Shown piece after piece: positions 1 to 5,090 of a stretch of 5,241 nucleotides of DNA. The position numbers and the translations under genes were made by a program. Location: positions 1 to 5,241 of the forward strand of contig CAJUFP010000188.1 of the NCBI GenBank assembly GCA_910585645.1. The letters run 5' to 3'. The notes under the pieces were generated by a model. The model did no database searches and was not told where the DNA came from. It saw nothing but the letters and a program-made list of their open reading frames with translations. This DNA is from an uncultured Hungatella sp. (GTDB taxonomy: Bacteria; Bacillota; Clostridia; Lachnospirales; Lachnospiraceae). How positions within the stretch are numbered: position 1 is the stretch's first letter; every line of letters begins with the position of its first letter.

Positions 1-14
1 ATGTCCTCCAAAAA

Positions 15-72
15 GTTTCCGTTGTAGGTTCTCTTAGGAGGCGGTCGCTCTATCCAGCTGAGCTACGGAAAC
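15..72. repeat. 8-bp inverted repeat bracketing the broken tRNA
   Basis: GTTTCCGT at 15-22 and ACGGAAAC at 65-72 are perfect inverted copies 42 bases apart. The right copy is the 5' acceptor strand of the tRNA-Arg plus base 8. The left copy sits where the 3' acceptor strand would be if the T arm had been lost, and on the minus strand it is followed by TTTTT. It could be the remnant acceptor strand after an internal deletion, part of a recombination site, or chance. Confidence 0.5.
33..72 (-). tRNA. tRNA-Arg(CCU), 5' half only; 3' half replaced
   Basis: Read on the minus strand from 72, the sequence follows a bacterial tRNA-Arg: acceptor 5' strand GTTTCCG (72-66), T8-A9, a D arm with GCTC/GAGC stem (63-60 and 50-47) and an AGCTGGATA loop, then anticodon stem ACCGC (45-41) and loop CTCCTAA (40-34) with anticodon CCT at 38-36, which reads AGG codons. 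After G33 the expected strand GCGGT, variable loop and T arm do not follow; the sequence becomes AGAACCTACAACGGAAAC and then TTTTTGGAGG. A CGGAAAC that could close the acceptor stem does occur at 15-21, but that gives only 58 nt with no T arm and a broken anticodon stem. The identity of the 5' half is clear; whether a functional tRNA is made cannot be judged here. Insertion junction, intron, deletion pseudogene and assembly join all remain possible. Confidence 0.75.
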
Positions 73-113
73 GTGTAAAAAATGTGTACGACCTGTTACC
101 TCGTAACAATCCT

Positions 114-141
114 ATTATACCAGATTTTTTCAATTCGTCAA
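114..141 (-). promoter_or_regulatory. Sigma-A promoter for the tRNA-Arg
   Basis: On the minus strand TTGACG (136-141) is followed after 16 bases by a perfect TATAAT (114-119). Transcription would start near 107, about 35 bases before the tRNA 5' end at 72. The -35 box contains the TGA stop codon (138-140) of the DUF3881 gene, so the two units are packed without spare sequence. The promoter looks intact although the tRNA body behind it does not. Confidence 0.75.
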
Positions 142-1022
142 GCCTTGAATTTTGCAGTCCCCATCATCCAGATCTGTCCCTTAAATCTCCTCCCCACCAG
201 AGGCTCTCCGATCAGATCCTGCTTATTAATAGCAACATCAAAAAACATATCATTACATTCCAGTTTCATCTTGCACACTTCTTCCCCAGTGACACAGTTC
301 TTTACGATCTCCAGCTCTTCGATAGTACCAATAATAGAATACTGATCGCACTCAATCCCACATGGCATAAAGGAAGACTCTATGATAGAATAGATATCCT
401 CTTTCAAAACCCTTCTGGAGATCTGGGAATACAGATCAATATCCTCAATCGTCAAAGACTCCATAGCCTCCTCATTGCCATTCTTTGCAGCTTCCAGAAG
501 ATTATTCCTCTCCTTTGCGGCCACCTTGGCCATCTCCCTCTCCTTTGCCGTCTTTTTAATCGGAAGAAGAATCTTTCCCTTTACAGAAAGCCCAGCCAGG
601 TTTACATAATCCACATCTGTAGAACTTTTCGCCATCTGTCTTTCCCGGTACTCCATAACATTTTCCAGGTAATAGATCAAAGAGATCCCCACCCGGTACT
701 CATCAAGAAGGCCTGCATAAGTTTCCCTGTCCGTATGCCTCTGGATCGAACAATCCGCGCTGGAAGAAACAGACCTTCCCATCATATACGGAACATAATA
801 TTCCGGCTTCACATCTCCTGTCTCATCCATCTCGCCATAAATATTAACTCCCATTCCCGGAGCTATCTCTGCTCTCACTTCACACAGATTCGTCTCCTCA
901 TCTAACTGGATCTTTCGTATCTGGCCAGGCTGGCAGTGGTCAGCCAGATCCTTCATCAATAGATCAATGTTATGTTTCCTCTGATATTCACTAAATCCAA
1001 CGGTACGCAGAAATCTATGCAT
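138..1022 (-). CDS. DUF3881 family protein, function unknown
   Basis: This 294-residue protein resembles the DUF3881 family, known from clostridia and especially Lachnospiraceae; I recognise it by overall sequence and N-terminus (MHRFLRTVGFSEY), not by a functional motif. No signal peptide or membrane segment is visible, so it is probably cytoplasmic. Residues 1-120 are a mixed region with a GMGVNIYGE strand near 56-64 and a PEYYVPYMMGR segment near 73-83. Residues about 155-195 are rich in Lys and Glu and probably helical or coiled-coil. The C-terminus (about 225-292) looks like a beta-rich domain ending KGQIWMMGTAKF. The ATG at 1022 is preceded by AAGGTGA five bases upstream, with a GGAG further back. 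It has its own promoter (1086-1114) and appears monocistronic. The length fits the family; no role can be assigned. Confidence 0.85.
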   Translation of the reverse strand: MHRFLRTVGFSEYQRKHNIDLLMKDLADHCQPGQIRKIQLDEETNLCEVRAEIAPGMGVNIYGEMDETGDVKPEYYVPYMMGRSVSSSADCSIQRHTDRETYAGLLDEYRVGISLIYYLENVMEYRERQMAKSSTDVDYVNLAGLSVKGKILLPIKKTAKEREMAKVAAKERNNLLEAAKNGNEEAMESLTIEDIDLYSQISRRVLKEDIYSIIESSFMPCGIECDQYSIIGTIEELEIVKNCVTGEEVCKMKLECNDMFFDVAINKQDLIGEPLVGRRFKGQIWMMGTAKFKA

Positions 1023-1066
1023 AAACTCACCTTCTCTCCTACCTTTTACCCCTCTACTATCCCGCC

Positions 1067-1234
1067 CTAAACGTAAAGCTTTCTTATTATAACCGATAAT
1101 ATCCCATATTGCAACCTTACCTGCCCATTTGGAAACGATTTAATCACAAAAATATCATTTCCTGTTTCCGTCCCTTCCAAAACATGGAAAAGGCTTCGGA
1201 ACATAAATCCTATTCCGAAACCCTTTCCATCCAT
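1067..1234 (-). CDS. Possible 55-residue small protein, doubtful
   Basis: A minus-strand frame runs from ATG at 1232-1234 to TAG at 1067-1069 and would encode 55 residues starting MDGKGFGIGFMFRSLFHVLE. An AGAGG sits seven bases before the ATG, which is a plausible ribosome binding site. Against it, codons 2-17 coincide with a long stem-loop (1184-1230) and the last third overlaps the DUF3881 promoter, so much of the sequence already has another explanation. An open frame of this length can arise by chance. I recognise no family, signal peptide or clear membrane segment. Listed as a candidate only. Confidence 0.15.
   Translation of the reverse strand: MDGKGFGIGFMFRSLFHVLEGTETGNDIFVIKSFPNGQVRLQYGILSVIIRKLYV
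1086..1114 (-). promoter_or_regulatory. Sigma-A promoter of the DUF3881 gene
   Basis: TTGCAA (1109-1114) and TATAAT (1086-1091) are separated by exactly 17 bases on the minus strand. The -10 box is perfect and the -35 box matches the consensus at four or five positions. Initiation near 1079 gives a leader of about 57 bases before the ATG at 1022. This makes the DUF3881 gene a unit separate from gdhA. Confidence 0.75.
1184..1230 (-). terminator. Long stem-loop downstream of gdhA, probable terminator or 3' end structure
   Basis: Arms 1213-1230 and 1184-1201 form an 18-bp stem on the minus-strand transcript with only two G-U wobble pairs and an 11-base loop. It lies 73 bases past the gdhA stop codon, the only strong structure in this gap. 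The following bases (GTTTTGG) do not give a proper U tract, so it is not a textbook intrinsic terminator. It could act as a weak terminator, as protection of the gdhA 3' end, or as a processing site. Confidence 0.5.
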
Positions 1235-1302
1235 AAACAAACCTCTATCTCACATGGTCTCTTAATTGCTTCCTAAGTCTTATCCCAAACTATAATCCGC
1301 TC

Positions 1303-2637
1303 TTACACAACCCCCTGTGCCATCATGGCATCTACCACCTTCTCAAAGCCGGCGATATTAGCGCCTGCCACATAATTGCCAGGCACACCGTACTTCTCTG
1401 CAGCCGCGGCTACTTTGGCATAGATGTTCACCATAATATCCTTGAGTTTTGCGTCCACTTCCTCAAATGTCCAGGCAAGTCTCTGGCTGTTCTGGCTCAT
1501 CTCCAGGGCAGATGTCGCCACGCCGCCTGCATTGGCCGCCTTGCCTGGCATAAACAGCATCTTGTTCTCCAGGAAGAAATCTGTCGCTTCCCTGGTAGAA
1601 GGCATATTCGCTCCCTCAGCCACGGCAAAACATCCGTTAGCCTTCAAAGCCTTGGCATCCTCCAGATTCAGCTCATTCTGAGTCGCGCACGGAAGAGCGA
1701 TATCACATGGAATTGTCCAGATGCCCTTTCCTTCCGTGTAGACAGCTCCCTCAACCACATCCGCGTACTCTTTGATCCTTCCCCGGCGAACCTCCTTAAT
1801 ATCCTTGACAATATCCAGCTTAATGCCGTCCTTGTCATATACATAGCCATTGGAATCACTCAAAGCTACAACGATAGCACCCAGCTGCTGAGCCTTCTCC
1901 GTAGCATAGATTGCCACATTTCCGGAACCGGAAATAACAACCTTCTTTCCGGACAGCTCCTTGCCGTTGTGCTTTAACATCTCGTCAAGAATATAGATCA
2001 AGCCATACCCTGTGGCCTGGGTACGAGCCAGAGAACCGCCGTAGGTAAGCCCCTTGCCTGTGAGAACCCCCTCATACAGTCCGGTCAGTCTCTTGTACTG
2101 TCCATACATAAATCCGATCTCTCTTCCGCCCACACCGATATCGCCTGCGGGAACATCCTGATCAGCCCCGATGTACTTGCTAAGCTCTGTCATAAAGCTC
2201 TGACAAAATGCCATAACCTCCCGATCGGATTTGCCCTTTGGATCAAAATTAGATCCGCCCTTACCGCCGCCGATGGGAAGTCCGGTAAGAGAATTTTTAA
2301 ACACCTGTTCAAAACCAAGGAACTTTAAAATACCCTGATTTACAGACGGATGAAGTCTTAAACCGCCCTTGTACGGTCCGATGGCGCTGTTAAACTGCAC
2401 CCGATATCCCTTGTTTACCTGAACCTGTCCATTGTCGTCAACCCACGGAACACGGAACGAAATGATCCTCTCCGGCTCAACCAGACGCTCCAACAAAGCT
2501 GCCTTTCTGTACTTCTCCTCATTGGCATCAATTACCAATTTCAGAGAATCCAACACCTCCTTAACAGCCTGGTGAAATTCGCTCTCTCCAGGATTCTGCT
2601 CCACTACCTTGGCATAAATCTCATCAACATAAGACAT
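1303..2637 (-). CDS. gdhA: NADP-specific glutamate dehydrogenase
   Basis: A 444-residue enzyme of the hexameric 50-kDa class, catalysing reversible reductive amination of 2-oxoglutarate with ammonium to L-glutamate in the cytoplasm. The N-terminal substrate domain carries YKGGLRLHP (89-97), FKNSLTGLPIGGGKGGSNF (113-131) with the catalytic lysine at 126, and PAGDIGVGGREIG (163-175) with the catalytic aspartate at 166; Lys90, Lys114 and Ser381 (EMSQNS) correspond to the substrate-binding residues known from the family. The nucleotide domain has the fingerprint GSGNVA (237-242), and the following strand ends in SDSNG (260-264), as in E. coli-type NADP enzymes; the NAD enzyme of Clostridium symbiosum has GPDG there. 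Preference for NADP(H) is therefore inferred. Length is full. The ATG is preceded by AAAGGAGG ten bases upstream. Its own promoter (2699-2727) makes it a single-gene unit, presumably used for ammonium assimilation. No binding site for a nitrogen regulator was recognised. Confidence 0.97.
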   Translation of the reverse strand: MSYVDEIYAKVVEQNPGESEFHQAVKEVLDSLKLVIDANEEKYRKAALLERLVEPERIISFRVPWVDDNGQVQVNKGYRVQFNSAIGPYKGGLRLHPSVNQGILKFLGFEQVFKNSLTGLPIGGGKGGSNFDPKGKSDREVMAFCQSFMTELSKYIGADQDVPAGDIGVGGREIGFMYGQYKRLTGLYEGVLTGKGLTYGGSLARTQATGYGLIYILDEMLKHNGKELSGKKVVISGSGNVAIYATEKAQQLGAIVVALSDSNGYVYDKDGIKLDIVKDIKEVRRGRIKEYADVVEGAVYTEGKGIWTIPCDIALPCATQNELNLEDAKALKANGCFAVAEGANMPSTREATDFFLENKMLFMPGKAANAGGVATSALEMSQNSQRLAWTFEEVDAKLKDIMVNIYAKVAAAAEKYGVPGNYVAGANIAGFEKVVDAMMAQGVV

Positions 2638-2698
2638 ATCAAAATTTCCTCCTTTTTCATCTCATTCTCTTTTTTACACTTTATTGCGTTACTTTGAC

Positions 2699-2727
2699 AT
2701 TATACCAACTCACACTTTATACGTCAA
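2699..2727 (-). promoter_or_regulatory. Sigma-A promoter of gdhA
   Basis: On the minus strand TTGACG (2722-2727) and TATAAT (2699-2704) are 17 bases apart, one mismatch from full consensus, so strong expression is expected. Initiation near 2692 gives a leader of about 55 bases. The -35 box begins at the base directly after the U tract of the upstream terminator. No obvious operator repeat or riboswitch fits in the short leader. Confidence 0.85.
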
Positions 2728-2768
2728 TAAAAAAATAAAAAGGCAGGCATCAATACCCCAATGCCTGC
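2728..2768 (-). terminator. Intrinsic terminator of the parA-parB-DUF4446 operon
   Basis: The minus-strand transcript forms GCAGGCAT (2768-2761) paired with ATGCCTGC (2750-2743), an 8-bp perfect stem with a 10-base loop, followed by CTTTTTATTTTTTT (2742-2729). The stem contains the last codons of the DUF4446 gene and its 3' arm begins inside the TGA stop codon (2752-2750). This is a standard Rho-independent terminator. Confidence 0.9.
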
Positions 2769-3253
2769 TCTAGAGCTTCCTTTTCTTCCTTTCCAAGAGG
2801 CGTATCCGTCTCCCCCTTCTCAATGGTCTTAATATAGAGGTAACACCCCTCCCTGCTGTGAACTGAATTTAATATAAATCCGGTATTGTTCGTATCCAAA
2901 AGCGCAAAAGCAAAACTTAGATTACCTCCCATCCCTGTGAAAGCATTGTATTTCACCATGCCAAACTTCTGATAGGAACTTCTCACCCCCCTGGTCAATG
3001 ACTTCAAAATATCCTTGTTTGACTTGTCCTGAATCTTTAGCTCCGTAATGTCCGCAATCTGGTCTACAATAATATCCTCCAGAGACTCCGCGTCTTTCCC
3101 TCTCATAAATAAATCATATTTGCGGTACAGCCGGTTTGTTTGCACTACACATATAACAACCATGATTAAGAGAAGAATTGTGATAATTCCTAAACTTAAG
3201 ATGACAATAGCCGGGTCAATTGGCCAGCTATTTAGCATACTCTCCGTTACCAT
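2750..3253 (-). CDS. DUF4446 family membrane-anchored protein
   Basis: This 167-residue protein matches the DUF4446 family, of unknown function and common directly after parB in clostridia. One hydrophobic segment (about residues 15-37, PAIVILSLGIITILLLIMVV) should anchor it as a single-pass membrane protein. It is followed by a basic RLYRKYD stretch, which suggests the C-terminal part faces the cytoplasm. Residues 54-90 look helical and charged. The conserved family core is at about 101-144: KYNAFTGMGGNLSFAFALLD, then NNTGFILNS and HSREGCYLY. The ATG at 3253 has GTGAGG seven bases upstream. It lies 33 bases after the parB stop and ends in the operon terminator, so it is co-transcribed with parAB. 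A role linking the origin region to the membrane is possible from context, but nothing in the sequence shows it. Confidence 0.88.
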   Translation of the reverse strand: MVTESMLNSWPIDPAIVILSLGIITILLLIMVVICVVQTNRLYRKYDLFMRGKDAESLEDIIVDQIADITELKIQDKSNKDILKSLTRGVRSSYQKFGMVKYNAFTGMGGNLSFAFALLDTNNTGFILNSVHSREGCYLYIKTIEKGETDTPLGKEEKEALEQALGY

Positions 3254-3286
3254 GATATTTCCTCACTTTACATCAAATTTATAACA

Positions 3287-4219
3287 TCACTTAATAGACT
3301 CAATCAGCTCAACGATTCTCTCCAATTCAGCCTCTGAATAATATTCAATCTCAATCCGCCCCTTATTTTTGTCCTTCTTGTTTATAATTACCTTAGTCCC
3401 CATAACCTGTTTCATCCGATCTTCCAGATCTTTAAAGATAAAACTTAAATCCTTCTCTTCCTCCTTTGGCTTTTCCGGCTTTTTGGGTTTTCCCAAAAGC
3501 TTTACCAGCTTTTCCACTTCCCGAACGCTCAGCCTCTGGTCGATGATCTTTAATCCGATCTGATACTGTGCATCCTGATTTTCCAGGGCCAACAGCGCTC
3601 TGGCATGTCCGCTGGACAACTGCCCCTGTATCAGCATGTCCTGAACACGTTTGTCCAATTTCAATAATCTCATACAGTTGGTAATAGCAGTACGGCTTCT
3701 TGATACCCTCTCAGCAATCTCCTCCTGAGTTAATTCAAACTCCTGCATCAGCTGCTGGTAAGCCTGGGCCTCCTCTATGGGATTCAGATCCTCTCTCTGC
3801 ACATTTTCAATCAGAGCAATCTCCATTGCCTGCTGTTTTGTGTACTCCTTGATCACTACAGGAACTTCCTTGAGTCCTGCCTCCTTGGCTGCCCGCCATC
3901 GCCTCTCACCTGCTACGATCTCATAATGATCTCCGCTCTTTTGCACCAAAAGGGGCTGCAGCACCCCATATTTCTTAATAGAGTCTGCCAACTCCCCAAT
4001 AGATTCTTCGTTAAAGTCTTTTCTCGGCTGTCCTTGATTTGGCTCAATGATGGACAGCTTCATCATATACTCTTTTCCCGGCTCTTCTTTTTTCTCTTCA
4101 ACAGTATAACCTGGGGATGTTTCACGTGAAACACTTCTGTTTTCTCCCTCTGAATTCTCTACAACATCTTCCCCAAAAATTGCGCCTAACCCTCGCCCCA
4201 AACCTGTCCTTTTTGCCAT
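3287..4219 (-). CDS. parB: Chromosome-partitioning protein ParB/Spo0J
   Basis: ParB is a CTP-dependent DNA clamp that loads at parS, spreads along the origin region, recruits SMC and stimulates ParA. With the ATG at 4219 the protein has 310 residues. The N-terminal KRTGLGRGLGAIFG (3-16) matches the ParA-contacting motif. The CTP-binding domain shows QPRKDF (64-69), GERRWRAA (104-111) and ENVQREDLNP (138-147). The helix-turn-helix region is at about 163-188 (LTQEEIAERVSRSRTAITN), and the C-terminal dimerisation domain at about 255-310, after a Lys/Pro/Glu-rich linker (245-256). A TTG one codon upstream (4220-4222) could also start the frame, but the ATG overlaps the parA stop as TGATG with GGAGAGG about seven bases upstream, so ATG and translational coupling are preferred. 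Residues 30-34 (VSRET) are the translation of an embedded parS site in the variable linker after the N-terminal motif. Confidence 0.96.
   Translation of the reverse strand: MAKRTGLGRGLGAIFGEDVVENSEGENRSVSRETSPGYTVEEKKEEPGKEYMMKLSIIEPNQGQPRKDFNEESIGELADSIKKYGVLQPLLVQKSGDHYEIVAGERRWRAAKEAGLKEVPVVIKEYTKQQAMEIALIENVQREDLNPIEEAQAYQQLMQEFELTQEEIAERVSRSRTAITNCMRLLKLDKRVQDMLIQGQLSSGHARALLALENQDAQYQIGLKIIDQRLSVREVEKLVKLLGKPKKPEKPKEEEKDLSFIFKDLEDRMKQVMGTKVIINKKDKNKGRIEIEYYSEAELERIVELIESIK
4118..4133. promoter_or_regulatory. parS centromere site inside parB
   Basis: TGTTTCACGTGAAACA at 4118-4133 is a perfect 16-bp palindrome identical to the bacterial parS consensus bound by ParB/Spo0J. It lies within the parB coding sequence, as a known parS of Bacillus subtilis lies within spo0J, and is read there as Val-Ser-Arg-Glu-Thr in a poorly conserved segment. 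It marks this locus as close to the replication origin. Confidence 0.95.
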
Positions 4220-4989
4220 CAAATATCCTCTCCTCTGCTCATCACTTCTGCTGCCAGCAAACGATAACTCTCCGCCCCTGTAGACCTGGAATCATATAAA
4301 TTAATGGGCATTCCATGACTTGGCGCTTCCGCCAAGCGAACATTCCTTGGTATGATTGTCTTATAAATATTTTGATTCAGATTACTCTTCACACTCTCAA
4401 CAACCTCCAGAGAAAGATTGGTTCTGCCGTCATACATGGTAAACACAACTCCCTCTGTTTCTAATCCGGGATTTAGTTTTTTCTTTACAAGATTGACTGT
4501 TTTCAAAACTTGATTCAAACCCTCCAATGCATAGTATTCACATTGGATGGGAATCAATACCGTATCGGCTGCAGTTAGGGCATTAATCGTAAGCAAATTG
4601 AGAGAAGGAGGACAATCAATGATCAGATAGTCATAGTATTTCTCTACTGATGATAAATGGTTTTTTAAAATTGACTCTTTGCTCTCAAAATCCAAAAGTT
4701 CAATTTCTGCCCCTGCAAGATTTACATCTGAAGGAAGCACATCCAGGTAATCCAGGGCTTCCCTTATAATACACTCTTCTATTCTGCACTCTCCGATCAT
4801 CAATTCATAGACTGTTTTATCTATGTACCCTTTTTCTAACCCCACACCACTGGTCGCATTTCCCTGTGGATCGCAGTCAACCAGCAAAACCTTCTGCCCA
4901 GCCTCTGCCAGACAAGAGGACAAATTAATGGCAGTAGTTGTCTTTCCAACTCCACCCTTCTGATTTGCTATCGCAATTATTCTTCCCAT
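4219..4989 (-). CDS. parA: Chromosome-partitioning ATPase ParA/Soj
   Basis: ParA/Soj is a deviant Walker ATPase that binds DNA nonspecifically as an ATP dimer and works with ParB-parS in origin segregation; Soj proteins also influence DnaA. The 256-residue form from ATG at 4989 has the full family length. It shows the deviant Walker A KGGVGKTT (11-18) with signature Lys11 and Lys16, the A' motif VDCDPQGN (37-44), Walker B LIIDCPPS (122-129), and a late PRNVRLAEAPSHG segment typical of Soj. The open frame extends 18 codons further to 5043, but the extension MKKIKSVIYLPLCQKGSI is atypical and overlaps the extended -10 promoter (5016-5024), whereas the ATG at 4989 has AAAGGAAG at good spacing and starts the expected MGRIIAIANQKGG. 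The stop overlaps the parB start by one base. Promoter and upstream parS suggest that this is the first gene of the operon. Confidence 0.96.
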   Translation of the reverse strand: MGRIIAIANQKGGVGKTTTAINLSSCLAEAGQKVLLVDCDPQGNATSGVGLEKGYIDKTVYELMIGECRIEECIIREALDYLDVLPSDVNLAGAEIELLDFESKESILKNHLSSVEKYYDYLIIDCPPSLNLLTINALTAADTVLIPIQCEYYALEGLNQVLKTVNLVKKKLNPGLETEGVVFTMYDGRTNLSLEVVESVKSNLNQNIYKTIIPRNVRLAEAPSHGMPINLYDSRSTGAESYRLLAAEVMSRGEDI

Positions 4990-5015
4990 AATACTTCCTT
5001 TCTGACACAGAGGTA

Positions 5016-5024
5016 AGTATATCA
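5016..5024 (-). promoter_or_regulatory. Extended -10 promoter of the parAB operon
   Basis: The minus strand reads TG-A-TATACT, an extended -10 element with TG at 5024-5023 and the hexamer at 5021-5016. No good -35 hexamer stands 16-18 bases upstream, which extended -10 promoters tolerate. Initiation near 5009 leaves a leader of about 20 bases before the ATG at 4989. The parS at 5071-5090 is centred about 70 bases upstream of the start point, so bound and spreading ParB could affect this promoter. Confidence 0.55.
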
Positions 5025-5070
5025 CACTTTTAATTTTTTTCATATGGCTTTTATGGAAAAAGTGATAAAA

Positions 5071-5090
5071 AATGTTTCACGTGAAACATT
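5071..5090. promoter_or_regulatory. parS centromere site upstream of parA
   Basis: The 16-bp consensus TGTTTCACGTGAAACA occupies 5073-5088, and the symmetry extends two bases on each side to a 20-bp perfect palindrome. It is the second perfect site in the window, 955 bp from the one inside parB, so the two bracket parA. It is intergenic. Its sequence could also be read MFHVKH on either strand, but no convincing gene uses it. Confidence 0.95.

Noticed and set aside
1..41. Group I intron P1 helix: GGAGG (4-8 on the minus strand) pairing with CCTCC of the anticodon loop
   Set aside because: The pairing does not place a G opposite the U at a plausible 5' splice site, and no other intron core element is inside the window. 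The idea survives only as an alternative for the tRNA break.
84..905. A 273-codon plus-strand frame opposite the DUF3881 gene
   Set aside because: It is the antisense shadow of a gene with a promoter, ribosome binding site and family resemblance; its translation is low-complexity (Ile, Leu, His, Ser rich) and it has no ribosome binding site.
4117..4299. Plus-strand frame starting MFHVKH, which recalls the N-terminus of RsmG proteins that overlap a parS site
   Set aside because: MFHVKH is simply the parS palindrome translated. The rest (CFLPLNSLQHLPQ) is antisense to parB and parA and shows no methyltransferase motif.
5053..5089. Twelve-codon minus-strand frame MFHVKHFLSLFP from the upstream parS
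   Set aside because: Its start is the parS palindrome itself, the nearest GAGG is one base from the ATG, and it ends after 12 codons; no reason to call a leader peptide or rsmG remnant.
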